Assembly: GCA_017440275.1 (NCBI GenBank)
Contig: JAFSHN010000048.1
Span: 1 to 55,582 of the forward strand
Length of the DNA stretch: 55,582 nucleotides
Direction of reading: 5' to 3'
DNA from: Bacillota bacterium
Lineage (GTDB): Bacteria; Bacillota; Clostridia; Peptostreptococcales; Anaerovoracaceae
In this document: positions 1 through 9,641 of the stretch, piece by piece
Layout of the letters: the number at the start of each line of letters is the position of its first letter
Numbering within the stretch: position 1 is the first letter of the stretch
Translations under genes and position numbers: made by a program
Notes under the pieces: generated by a model
Seen by the model: only the letters and a program-made list of their open reading frames with translations
Database searches by the model: none
Told to the model about the DNA's origin: nothing

Positions 1-74
1 ACCGGTTCGGCAGTCTTGACGTAGTCACTGATGATCGCTTGCAAAATCTTTAATTTACGTTCTGTAAGTTCCAT
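1..74 (-). CDS. hrcA: Heat-inducible transcription repressor HrcA, N-terminus (truncated by window edge)
   Basis: Only the first 24 codons are present. They read MELTERKLKILQAIISDY and continue VKTAEPV, the typical HrcA winged-helix N-terminus. HrcA represses class I heat-shock genes by binding CIRCE and needs GroEL for activity. The ATG at 74 is preceded by AAAGGAG seven bases upstream, and a perfect CIRCE element lies just beyond. In Firmicutes this gene normally heads hrcA-grpE-dnaK-dnaJ, which would continue to the left of the window. The upstream gene order here (gpr-spoIIP-lepA-hemW) is the same conserved cluster. Identity is very likely despite the short length. Confidence 0.9.
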   Translation of the reverse strand, partial: MELTERKLKILQAIISDYVKTAEP

Positions 75-89
75 CGTCTTTCTCCTTTG

Positions 90-116
90 TTAGCACTCAC
101 TCTTTTGGAGTGCTAA
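90..116. promoter_or_regulatory. CIRCE operator
   Basis: TTAGCACTC, nine spacer bases, GAGTGCTAA: an exact match to the CIRCE consensus. It sits between the hrcA ribosome binding site and the predicted hrcA promoter, so HrcA would repress its own operon here. Confidence 0.98.
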
Positions 117-127
117 TCACTATATAT

Positions 128-156
128 AATGTACTACTATGGTGCCCAAATGTCAA
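128..156 (-). promoter_or_regulatory. Sigma-A type promoter of hrcA
   Basis: On the minus strand TTGACA (151-156) is followed after 17 bases by TACATT (128-133). CIRCE begins about 12 bases downstream, the usual place for this operator relative to a vegetative promoter. Confidence 0.65.
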
Positions 157-224
157 CAGATTAAGGGAAGTTTTTTGTGAGAATTTTGTGAAGGTTTTTG
201 CGGCGTTTTGTGTAGCTGGGAATT

Positions 225-308
225 TCATACTATGCGGATAAAATGGTTCGAAATTAACTCCACTAGTGGTGAAAAACCTTTTCTTTTGAAGTCATAACTG
301 TAACGCAT
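225..308 (-). pseudogene. Possible remnant of an IS3-type transposase start
   Basis: A 27-codon minus-strand frame begins MRYSYDFKRK, which resembles the first residues of many IS3-family OrfA proteins of Firmicutes (family pattern recalled, not searched). After ten residues the resemblance ends and the frame closes. The ATG follows directly on the T-run of a hairpin and has no ribosome binding site. It may be a truncated mobile-element end or chance. Between 157 and 300 I see nothing else. Confidence 0.2.
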
Positions 309-353
309 AAAAAAATCCCCCTCTTCTGGTTTTGTCCGGTAAAAAAAGGGGAT
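309..353 (-). terminator. Rho-independent terminator-like hairpin
   Basis: On the minus strand ATCCCC (348-353) pairs with GGGGAT (315-320), helped by an inner CCGG/CTGG pairing, and is followed by a run of seven T. It would end transcripts that pass from the CCG-protein gene through the word array at 395-646, so that array may be transcribed. Confidence 0.55.
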
Positions 354-394
354 ACATCAGTCTTTAGGAGACGGATTTAGCTTTAGATGTATAT

Positions 395-646
395 AATTCC
401 ATAATGTTGTAAGTTAACTCTAGTAAAATGGAATTTTACTAGCTTCCGAGGCAAATCCAGAAAACATAATTCCATTTTATTGTCATTTTTTGCTTAATTA
501 TGGAATTCTTATAGATAGCAGCGTCTAAAAGTTCCATAAATATTATACTTTTCATCTAAAAATGGAATTGCTGCCCTAAGAGACTTCCTTTCAAATGTGA
601 TAATTCCATTTTCACTATGAAAAAGAGCTTCAAAATGGAATTCCAT
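395..646. repeat. Mirror-symmetric array of alternating AATTCCAT / ATGGAATT words
   Basis: Eight 8-base words alternate strictly in orientation: starts at 395(-), 428(+), 468(-), 500(+), 530(-, AGTTCCAT), 562(+), 602(-), 635(+). Start-to-start distances are 33,40,32,30,32,40,33, an exact mirror about 518.5. The last word overlaps another AATTCCAT (639-646) to form the 12-bp palindrome ATGGAATTCCAT. Word 2 lies inside a perfect 9-bp inverted repeat (CTAGTAAAA, 420-428; TTTTACTAG, 434-442). The one spacer pair I aligned across the mirror (403-427 with 610-634) is not similar. The single variant word still pairs with its mirror partner through a G-U wobble. No convincing gene lies in this stretch (75-667 is otherwise only hrcA control sites, a hairpin and the transposase-like fragment). 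Function unknown. Confidence 0.9.
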
Positions 647-667
647 CTCGCCCAGCCAAGAGCAGCA

Positions 668-1249
668 CTATTCAACTAGCAAATTTGCCAGATGATGCAC
701 CTTGTCTGTGTACAATTGGAAGTAACTTTCGCAGCCTACGCAGTGAACCACGATATCCTCGCAAGGGAAGTCATTGATTCTGTCGCGAATCATTCTTTCG
801 GAGAACTCTTTTTCGAAGCCGGCTTTGTCGTAGACTCTGCCGCAGCAGCGGGCATTTTCTCTTGAAAGATCAGCTTCCATCACTTCGATATCCATGCGGC
901 GAAGACACTCTCTCAAGGCATCCTGAATCTGTGGCTGGTTTCTTGTCTGGCAGGCGTCATGGATGGAGACTTTCATCCCGCTGTGTTCAGGAAATGGAAA
1001 GTCATTTTCCAGGAGCACTTCCCATAAAGAAACAGTTCTTACATTATTATATAGGGTACGCCATCTTCTGTCGCATCCGGAGCAGGCGTTAACGAGGAGA
1101 GTTTCTTCTTCTTGGTCTGTGGTCGCCTTGCAGCAAGTGGTCCAGAGGTCGTCAACGAGACCTTTTTCTTTCAAAAATTCTAATATTTTTTGTACGTTTT
1201 CAGGGCTTTCGTCAAGCAGGCCGCAGCCCGGTGCAAAGTAAGTCTTCAT
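668..1249 (-). CDS. Cysteine-rich CCG-domain (HdrB-like) Fe-S oxidoreductase protein
   Basis: The 193-residue soluble protein carries two cysteine-rich CCG-type modules. The first has C9, C39-C40 and C56-x2-C59. The second has C100, C135-C136-G137 and C170-x2-C173, close to the family pattern CX31-38CCGX33-34CXXC. Such domains occur in heterodisulfide reductase subunit B, LutA/GlpC-like proteins and related electron carriers, where they bind iron-sulfur centres. The substrate is unknown. ATG at 1249 is preceded by AGGAGG. The gene has its own strong promoter and is flanked on both sides by non-coding word arrays (395-646 and 1304-1407). It lies downstream of a ferredoxin-type aldo/keto reductase, suggesting a redox role, but transcription is separated by a terminator. 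Confidence 0.75.
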   Translation of the reverse strand: MKTYFAPGCGLLDESPENVQKILEFLKEKGLVDDLWTTCCKATTDQEEETLLVNACSGCDRRWRTLYNNVRTVSLWEVLLENDFPFPEHSGMKVSIHDACQTRNQPQIQDALRECLRRMDIEVMEADLSRENARCCGRVYDKAGFEKEFSERMIRDRINDFPCEDIVVHCVGCESYFQLYTDKVHHLANLLVE

Positions 1250-1276
1250 ATTTGCCTCCTATCTATGTCTAACTCA

Positions 1277-1304
1277 ATTATATGCCTTTTGCGATGGTTG
1301 TCAA
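1277..1304 (-). promoter_or_regulatory. Promoter of the CCG-domain gene
   Basis: Minus-strand TTGACA (1299-1304), 16-base spacer, TATAAT (1277-1282): both hexamers are perfect sigma-A matches. The -35 box directly abuts the first word of the array at 1304-1407, so that array is positioned to influence this promoter. Confidence 0.8.
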
Positions 1305-1407
1305 ACTGTCATATTTTTTGTTTTTTGCAAGAATTTTGACATTTGAGGGATTATTGACGATGCAACTGTCACTTTTTAAATGATTTTTGCATTAAAAACT
1401 GACAGTT
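1304..1407. repeat. Small array of alternating AACTGTCA / TGACAGTT words
   Basis: AACTGTCA occurs at 1304-1311 and 1364-1371, its reverse complement TGACAGTT at 1400-1407, and a variant TGACATTT at 1337-1344. Orientation alternates (+,-,+,-) at roughly 30-base intervals. Each neighbouring pair can form a hairpin, and the two hairpins resemble each other. The array lies between the terminator of the aldo/keto reductase gene and the -35 box of the CCG gene. The plan matches the arrays at 395-646 and 20691-20989 but uses another word. Confidence 0.6.
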
Positions 1408-1431
1408 TTGCCACCACCCCCTCCGCTCCAC

Positions 1432-1465
1432 AAAAAACAAAAGAGACAGCACCGCCGTGCTGCCT
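1432..1465 (-). terminator. Terminator of the lepA-hemW-glpK-AKR operon
   Basis: Minus-strand stem AGGCAGCAC / GTGCTGTCT (one G-U pair) with loop GGCG, followed by TTTTGTTTTTTG. It begins about 20 bases after the stop codon of the aldo/keto reductase. Confidence 0.85.
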
Positions 1466-1484
1466 CCATCAAGCAATATCTAAC

Positions 1485-2603
1485 TTATTCAAACTGTTTT
1501 GCTACGTCCTTCAGCAGTTCTCTAATGTGGAGGCGCTGAGGGCACATTTTTTCGCAGTTACCACACTCGATACAAGCGGATGCCTTGCCGTGGTGCTCTG
1601 CCAAAGAATCGTAGTAGATGCTTTGAGCAGTCCAGGATTTTTTGATTTCGTGCTGGTCTGCGTTATATAAAGTGAAGTACTTTGGAATTGGAATGTTCAT
1701 CGGGCAGTCTACGATGCAATATGCGCAGCCTGTGCAAGGGATTGCGATGTCATCGTTGATTACCTTGGCAACCTCAAAGAGCACAGCAACTTCCGGCTCA
1801 GTAAGTGGCTTAAAGTCGGCCATGTAGTCAGTGTTGTCGAGAAGCTGCTCTATGTTGCTCATGCCACTTAAAACAAGTGCCACATTGTCCAGGCTTGCAG
1901 CAAATCTGATTGCCCAGGATGGGATCGACATGGATGGATCAAGACCTCTGAGCAATTCCTCAGCCTTAGGAGGAACATTAGCGAGAGAGCCTCCTTTGAC
2001 AGGCTCCATAACAAATACAGGCTTGCCGTGTTTCTTTGCCACTTCGTAGCAAGCGCGAGACTGAACGCCGGCGTCTTCCCAGTCAAGGTAGTTAATCTGC
2101 AGCTGAACTACTTCAAATTCAGGATGTTCTGTAAGAACTTTGTCGAGGAGCTCGGCACTTTCGTGGAAGGAGAAGCCAATATGACGAACTTTCCCCTGTG
2201 CCTTTAGTTCCTTAATCCACGTGAAGCAGTCGTACTTTTCGAAATTCACGAGAGACTGCTGGTTAATATCATGGAGGAAGTAATAGTCAAAATAGCCTGC
2301 GCCTGTTCTTTCCAGCTGAGTTTCAAAGATTTTATCCCTGTCTTCAAGAGACTTCAGCTTATAGTTCGGCAGCTTGGTTGTAAGTATGAAGCTTTCACGC
2401 GGATAGCGGGAAGTCAAAACTTCTTTAACTGCTCCTTCACTTTTATTTCTGTTATACATCCACGCGGTATCGAAGTAGTTGAAACCTCTTTCCATGAATG
2501 TGTCTACCATTTTCTTTAATAATTCGTAGTCGATAGTGCCTTCGTTGTCGGGATCTGTATGAGGAAGTCTCATAAGACCAAATCCTAATTTCTTTTCGAA
2601 CAT
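1485..2603 (-). CDS. Aldo/keto reductase with C-terminal 4Fe-4S ferredoxin domain
   Basis: A 372-residue protein with an aldo/keto reductase barrel (about residues 1-270) and a ferredoxin tail. Candidate catalytic tetrad: D45, Y50, K77, H111. The tail has two clusters, C290-x2-C293-x2-C296-x3-C300 and C344-x2-C347-x2-C350-x3-C354, the usual arrangement for two 4Fe-4S centres. Members of this AKR-ferredoxin family are common in anaerobes; the physiological substrate is generally unknown. It starts ten bases after glpK and is probably cotranscribed with it, so a role near glycerol or glyceraldehyde metabolism is possible but only inferred. A terminator follows. Confidence 0.85.
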   Translation of the reverse strand: MFEKKLGFGLMRLPHTDPDNEGTIDYELLKKMVDTFMERGFNYFDTAWMYNRNKSEGAVKEVLTSRYPRESFILTTKLPNYKLKSLEDRDKIFETQLERTGAGYFDYYFLHDINQQSLVNFEKYDCFTWIKELKAQGKVRHIGFSFHESAELLDKVLTEHPEFEVVQLQINYLDWEDAGVQSRACYEVAKKHGKPVFVMEPVKGGSLANVPPKAEELLRGLDPSMSIPSWAIRFAASLDNVALVLSGMSNIEQLLDNTDYMADFKPLTEPEVAVLFEVAKVINDDIAIPCTGCAYCIVDCPMNIPIPKYFTLYNADQHEIKKSWTAQSIYYDSLAEHHGKASACIECGNCEKMCPQRLHIRELLKDVAKQFE

Positions 2604-2613
2604 AGCTATTCTC

Positions 2614-5249
<2,636 letters not shown>

Positions 5250-5266
<17 letters not shown>

Positions 5267-7073
5267 ATTTTAATACTGCAGTGAAGGCTTCCTGCGGAAC
5301 TTCAACAGTACCGAACTGTCTCATTCTCTTCTTACCTTCCTTCTGCTTTTCAAGAAGTTTCTTCTTACGTGAAATATCACCGCCGTAACACTTAGCGATT
5401 ACGTCTTTTCTGAAGGCTTTAACGGTTTCTCTTGCGATAACCTTCTGTCCGATGGCAGCCTGAATAGGAACTTCAAACTGATGCATCGGAATGATTGTCT
5501 TCAGTTTTTCGCATACGAAACGGCCTCTCGCATAAGCCTTGGATTCGTGAACAATCATTGAGAATGCGTCTACTAAATCGCGGTTCAGTAAGATATCCAT
5601 CTTAACTACGTTGGAACGTTCGTAACGGATGAATTCGTAATCCAGTGAGCCGTAGCCTCTTGTCTTGGACTTGAGAGCATCAAAGAAGTCGTAGATAACT
5701 TCGTTAAGCGGCATTTCGTAGTGAAGCTGCACTCTTGTTTCTGTAATGTATTCCATGTGAATCATACGGCCTCTTCTGTCCTGACAGAGTTCCATGATTG
5801 CACCTACGTATTCCTTTGGAATCATAATATCGGCCTTTACCATCGGTTCTTCGATGTGGGCAATTTCAGTCTGTGGCGGCAGATTAGTAGGATTCTGAAT
5901 CATTTCTACAGTTCCATCCTGCTTAACCACTTTGTAAATTACGCTTGGCGAAGTTGTGATAACTGCCAGGTCGAATTCTCTTTCCAGTCTTTCCACGATG
6001 ATTTCCATGTGAAGGAGTCCCAGGAATCCGCAACGGAAACCAAAGCCCAAAGCTGTTGATGTTTCAGGCTCAAAGTTGAAAGCCGCATCGTTTACCTGGA
6101 GTTTTTCAAGGGCATCCTTAACTGTTTCATACTTTTCACCTTCTGCAGGGTAAATACCACAGTAAACCATAGATTGAGCCTTCTTGTAACCAGGCAGAGC
6201 TTCTTCTGTAGGATCGTTATCCAATGTAATAGTATCCCCTACGCGAGCGTCGGAAACCTGTTTAATACTTCCGCAGATGTAGCCTACTTCGCCGGCACTG
6301 ATAACGTCAGCCGGAACAGGTCCCGGAGCACAGAATCCAACTTCTGTAACTTCGTACTTCTTGCCTGTATTCATCAGGCGGATAACATCGCCTTTCTTAA
6401 CCTTACCGTCGATAATTCTTGTGTAAATGATAACGCCCTTGTAACTATCGTATTTGGAGTCGAAGATGAGGGCCTTAAGTTTACCGTCCGGATCACCTGT
6501 CGGTTCAGGTATAACCTTAACGATTTCTTCAAGAAGTTCGCCGATGCCCAGGCCTTCTTTTGCACTGATAAGCGGAGCTTCTGATGCGTCAATTCCTATT
6601 ACTTCTTCGATTTCCTGTTTTGTTTCATCAGGTCTTGCTGATGCCAAGTCAATCTTGTTGAGGCAAGGGAGAATTTCAAGGTCTTCATCCAATGCCAGAT
6701 ATACGTTGGCAAGGGTCTGGGCTTCTACACCCTGAGTTGCGTCAACGACAAGAACGGCTCCTTCGCAAGCAGCCAAACTTCTTGAAACTTCGTAGTTAAA
6801 GTCCACGTGTCCCGGTGTATCGATGAGATTGAGGATATATTCATTACCATCCTGGCCTTTGTATGCCAGTCTTGTTGTCTGAAGCTTGATGGTAATACCT
6901 CTCTCTCTTTCAAGATCCATGTTATCCAGATACTGAGCCTTCATGTCTCTTGACTGAACCAGACCTGTCGTTTCGATGAGTCTGTCAGCTAAAGTTGATT
7001 TGCCGTGGTCGATATGGGCAATAATACTGAAATTTCTGATATACTTCTGATAATCTTTATCCTTATTTGTCAT
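5250..7073 (-). CDS. lepA: Elongation factor 4 (LepA), ribosome back-translocase GTPase
   Basis: Translational GTPase of 607 residues, full family length. GTP-binding motifs are visible: AHIDHGKST (G1), RERGITIK (G2), DTPGHVDF (G3), NKIDL (G4). The C-terminus [17 protein letters not shown] is the basic tail specific to LepA. LepA acts on stalled or mistranslocated ribosomes. It is the first long gene of the lepA-hemW-glpK-AKR run and follows the sporulation pair gpr-spoIIP and a small membrane protein gene, as in the classical Firmicute chaperone cluster. Confidence 0.97.
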
Positions 7074-7113
7074 TTTTTCCTCACTTAAAACAATACTTGT
7101 CTAACATATTATT

Positions 7114-7275
7114 TTAATGGAAATCGAGGTTATTTTCAATGAAAACTTGCACCATATTGCTAATTGTTGCCTCTGTGCCGTACAAAAGAGCACATCTTCT
7201 GTCCACCTCCAGCAAAGCAAGCGTTCCTATGAAGAAAACGGCCGCCACAAGGCAGCCTTTTAAGAATGTTTTCAT
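7114..7275 (-). CDS. Small predicted membrane protein downstream of spoIIP
   Basis: A 53-codon frame starting at the ATG at 7275, immediately after the spoIIP stop (TAAATG), with GAAAGGAT as ribosome binding site inside the end of spoIIP. The product starts MKTFLKGCLVAAVFFIGTLA, a basic start followed by one hydrophobic segment (about residues 5-22), then a polar tail ending NNLDFH. It looks like a small single-pass membrane or secreted protein. I do not recognise the family. The tight junction suggests that it belongs to the gpr-spoIIP sporulation transcript and is made in the forespore, but this is inferred. Confidence 0.55.
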   Translation of the reverse strand: MKTFLKGCLVAAVFFIGTLALLEVDRRCALLYGTEATISNMVQVFIENNLDFH

Positions 7276-8118
7276 TTAATATCCTTTCTTCAAAGTGTCT
7301 GCTAGAATCTTACTGAATAATTCTGCCGAGTTCCTTGCCTCTTCTATCTGATTTCTGTTGTAACCGACCTCCAACAGCAAATATTTCGTAGAAAGGTTTT
7401 GATTATACGTATAACCCTTTTCTATTATTTTGCCGGTGTATCCACTATGAGAGTTTTTCGCTACTTTATTCAGATTATTGACAAATTGTTTGTTCTGCTG
7501 ATACGTAGATGCGGTGGTTCCTATTACAAAGGAGTACCTGGAACAAACTTTTCCTCCCACCTTGACCGTTGCTGCACTTCCTTCCGTAGATATGGCATCT
7601 CTGTGAAGGTCGATAACACATTTTATTGATGGATATTTTTTGAGCAGCGCCTCTGCCGTCTGATAAGAGCGGTTATATGAGTTGTTGTACGAAGGACTGT
7701 CATGAAGAGTTTTGTCATGAACTACCGAAATACCTTCTGCTTCCAATGACTTAGCCAGAACGTTACCTACGTCTCTAACAGTATTGGCTTCACTTTTTGA
7801 ATGATAATTGCCGCTGGAAACAGGAAGATAGGCCTCGGTGGCGTGGGTGTGAAGTATAAGTACTGCGGGCTCGTCACCGAAAACTACCGGTTCCTTCGGC
7901 TCCTCTATAGCCTCACCTTCGATAATCTCTGTCTGCCCTGCATCTTCATTATCTCTTGAATCCGCAAACTGTATGGAAGCCGCCGGATAAGCTGTGTTTA
8001 TGCACAGGACTCCAAAATCTGTAGCTGACGCCTTTACACCTCCCATAAAGTGTACGCAAAAAACCGCTACGCTGAGCAAATATATTCCTATGACACTTCC
8101 GGCAGCAAACTTCTTCAT
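7276..8118 (-). CDS. spoIIP: Stage II sporulation protein P (SpoIIP), peptidoglycan hydrolase
   Basis: A 280-residue protein with an N-terminal membrane anchor (about residues 4-26) and an external SpoIIP domain: VLILHTHATEAYLP, VVHDKTLHDSPSYNNSYNRS, CVIDLHRDAI and the C-terminal LLLEVGYNRNQIEEARNS. It is an amidase/endopeptidase of the SpoIID-SpoIIM-SpoIIP engulfment machine. The ATG at 8118 has GGAGGGG six bases upstream; an upstream TTG in frame is less likely. It follows gpr by 24 bases, the same pair as in Bacillus, and probably shares its forespore promoter. The hydrophilic linker between anchor and domain is short. Confidence 0.93.
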   Translation of the reverse strand: MKKFAAGSVIGIYLLSVAVFCVHFMGGVKASATDFGVLCINTAYPAASIQFADSRDNEDAGQTEIIEGEAIEEPKEPVVFGDEPAVLILHTHATEAYLPVSSGNYHSKSEANTVRDVGNVLAKSLEAEGISVVHDKTLHDSPSYNNSYNRSYQTAEALLKKYPSIKCVIDLHRDAISTEGSAATVKVGGKVCSRYSFVIGTTASTYQQNKQFVNNLNKVAKNSHSGYTGKIIEKGYTYNQNLSTKYLLLEVGYNRNQIEEARNSAELFSKILADTLKKGY

Positions 8119-8142
8119 CAAAACCCCTCCAAGCAATTCTCA

Positions 8143-9024
8143 TTATGAATATATGCCGGGATGAAGTGTTATATTTATAGCCGCAGAAATTATTTCGGAA
8201 AAGTCTTTAATTATTTCATCAATGTCCGTGGAAGTGACTATCATATCCAAATTTGTTTTTTTCAGATAGTCCTCTGTTGCCTTTTCGTTCCAACCTGACA
8301 CTTGTGAAGCTGCATCGATTATAAGGGTTCTTGAGTCTATCACTGTTGGAACGCCGACGGAAACCACCTTGCAGCCAAGATAATCTCTGGTAATCGGCTT
8401 TCTGCGGTTTCCCATTCCGGCTCCGGGCTCAATACCGGTGTCGCATATTTGAATAGTGGTGCTCATTCTCTTAATGTCTCTTGCTGCAAGAGAATCCACT
8501 ACCAAAGTCACATCCGGCTTGACCAATGTGACAACCTTTTTAATCAGCTCCGCAGTTTCCATCCCCGTAACGCCTGTCACAGATGGGTTGAAGCCGCTCA
8601 CATTGGCCATTTCCCAGTCCCCGTCTGCCTCATAGATTGTGAACAGATGACTCGTTATTTTCACCTTATCCACCGTGTGGGGTCCCAGACTATCGGGGGT
8701 AACCTTTTCATTCCCAAGTCCCACCACCAGTACCTTGAGAAAGTAATCAAATGGAATCATTTTTTTCAGTTCGGCTGCAAGTATTTTTGATGCTCGTTCC
8801 TTAATTCCGTCCTTTTGTTCCAAAACACCGTCAACTTCAATAGTAATGTATGTTCCTACAGGCTTACCGAAGGCTTTTTCTCCTTCCGGTGTCGTGATTT
8901 CAATTTCATATACGGCGATATCTTCGTCTATCTGCCGCTGTTTCTTTGTATAGCCAATGGCTTTTGCTTTAGCCTCCTTAAGCAGTTGTTCCGTCTCAAG
9001 AGCCAAATCCGTTCTGTATTGCAT
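8143..9024 (-). CDS. gpr: GPR germination protease (SASP-degrading endopeptidase)
   Basis: A 293-residue zymogen. Near the start it carries RTDLALE, the motif that resembles the cleavage site of its own substrates, the small acid-soluble spore proteins. Further family motifs are VVGLGNEKVTPDSLGP, VSGFNPSVTGVTGMET and PDVTLVVDSLAARD. GPR is made in the forespore, activates itself late in sporulation and degrades SASPs on germination. It stands divergent from rpsT, as in Bacillus. A good sigma-G-like promoter precedes it. The ATG at 9024 has AAGGAGATATATT upstream. Confidence 0.95.
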   Translation of the reverse strand: MQYRTDLALETEQLLKEAKAKAIGYTKKQRQIDEDIAVYEIEITTPEGEKAFGKPVGTYITIEVDGVLEQKDGIKERASKILAAELKKMIPFDYFLKVLVVGLGNEKVTPDSLGPHTVDKVKITSHLFTIYEADGDWEMANVSGFNPSVTGVTGMETAELIKKVVTLVKPDVTLVVDSLAARDIKRMSTTIQICDTGIEPGAGMGNRRKPITRDYLGCKVVSVGVPTVIDSRTLIIDAASQVSGWNEKATEDYLKKTNLDMIVTSTDIDEIIKDFSEIISAAINITLHPGIYS

Positions 9025-9044
9025 AATATATCTCCTTTTTTGAG

Positions 9045-9074
9045 TATTATCTGCTTTTCACTTTCAAATTATTC
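9045..9074 (-). promoter_or_regulatory. Sigma-G/F-like forespore promoter of gpr
   Basis: Minus strand GAATA (9070-9074), an 18-base spacer, then GATAATA (9045-9051). This fits the sigma-G pattern GmATr-N18-CATnmTA at all but the first -10 base. It fits the known forespore timing of gpr. Confidence 0.5.
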
Positions 9075-9094
9075 GGACAAATCTCAAAAAACTC

Positions 9095-9123
9095 TTGCAA
9101 TTCCAACGTTTGTAATATATAAT
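9095..9123 (+). promoter_or_regulatory. Sigma-A promoter of rpsT
   Basis: TTGCAA (9095-9100), 17-base spacer, TATAAT (9118-9123), about 50 bases before the rpsT start and divergent from gpr. Confidence 0.75.
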
Positions 9124-9173
9124 ACCACTTGCGAATTTATAGCTAAAATAAAGAAAAGTGGGGTAAAAAAATT

Positions 9174-9446
9174 ATGGCAAACATTAAGTCCGCAAAGAAA
9201 AGAATCAGAGTTATCGACAAGAAGACTGCAAGAAACAGAAGAATTAAGAACCATCTGAAGGCTATCTTAAAGAACTTCGAAGCAGCTATGGCTGAAGGCA
9301 ATTTAGAAGTTGCTAAGGAAAAATTAGCTCTTGCAGAAAAGAAGCTTATGCAGGCTGCAGCAAAGGGAACTATCTCCAAGAACGCTGCTTCCAGAAAAGT
9401 TTCCAGATTAACTAAAAGATTCAACGCTGCCAAAGCAGCAAAATAA
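9174..9446 (+). CDS. rpsT: 30S ribosomal protein S20
   Basis: A 90-residue, very basic, helical protein starting MANIKSAKKRIRVIDKKTAR, the classical S20 start, and ending in an alanine/lysine-rich helix. It binds 16S rRNA during assembly of the small subunit. Its place divergent from gpr is conserved in Firmicutes. The codon use is that of a highly expressed gene. The ribosome binding site is poor (GTGGGG), perhaps because translation is autoregulated as in other bacteria. A strong terminator follows. Confidence 0.98.
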   Translation: MANIKSAKKRIRVIDKKTARNRRIKNHLKAILKNFEAAMAEGNLEVAKEKLALAEKKLMQAAAKGTISKNAASRKVSRLTKRFNAAKAAK

Positions 9447-9497
9447 GTCTCACCCGTCCCCACCCGTGCATAAGTTAAATGCACAGCGAAGAGCGCG

Positions 9498-9536
9498 AAA
9501 ACCCCGGATGTGTCTCCCGGGGTTTTATCTTTTTTT
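9498..9536 (+). terminator. Terminator of rpsT
   Basis: AAAACCCCGG (9498-9507) pairs with CCGGGGTTTT (9517-9526), followed by ATCTTTTTTT. A smaller hairpin (GTGCAT/ATGCAC, 9468-9486) precedes it. Confidence 0.95.
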
Positions 9537-9551
9537 GACCTGCTTTTTCCC

Positions 9552-9580
9552 TTGCTAAACTTGTCTCAAGATGTTAAAAT
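9552..9580 (+). promoter_or_regulatory. Promoter of pckG
   Basis: TTGCTA (9552-9557), 17-base spacer, TAAAAT (9575-9580), giving a leader of about 55 bases before the pckG start. Confidence 0.6.
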
Positions 9581-9641
9581 CAAGGTAACTATGGACAAAT
9601 ACAACCACTGTTAATTTATTATTCGACGGAGAGGAAGAGAA

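Noticed and set aside
509..646. A 45-codon minus-strand frame inside the word array, in frame with the CCG gene after its stop
   Set aside because: No ribosome binding site, it contains the alternating words, and no recognisable protein pattern; openness over 45 codons is expected in such a stretch.
395..646. CRISPR array
   Set aside because: The repeats are 8 bases, alternate in orientation and have unequal spacers; no cas genes are present in the window.
8119..8136. TTG start for spoIIP six codons upstream
   Set aside because: GGAGGGG is positioned for ATG 8118, and the TTG lies within that binding site region.
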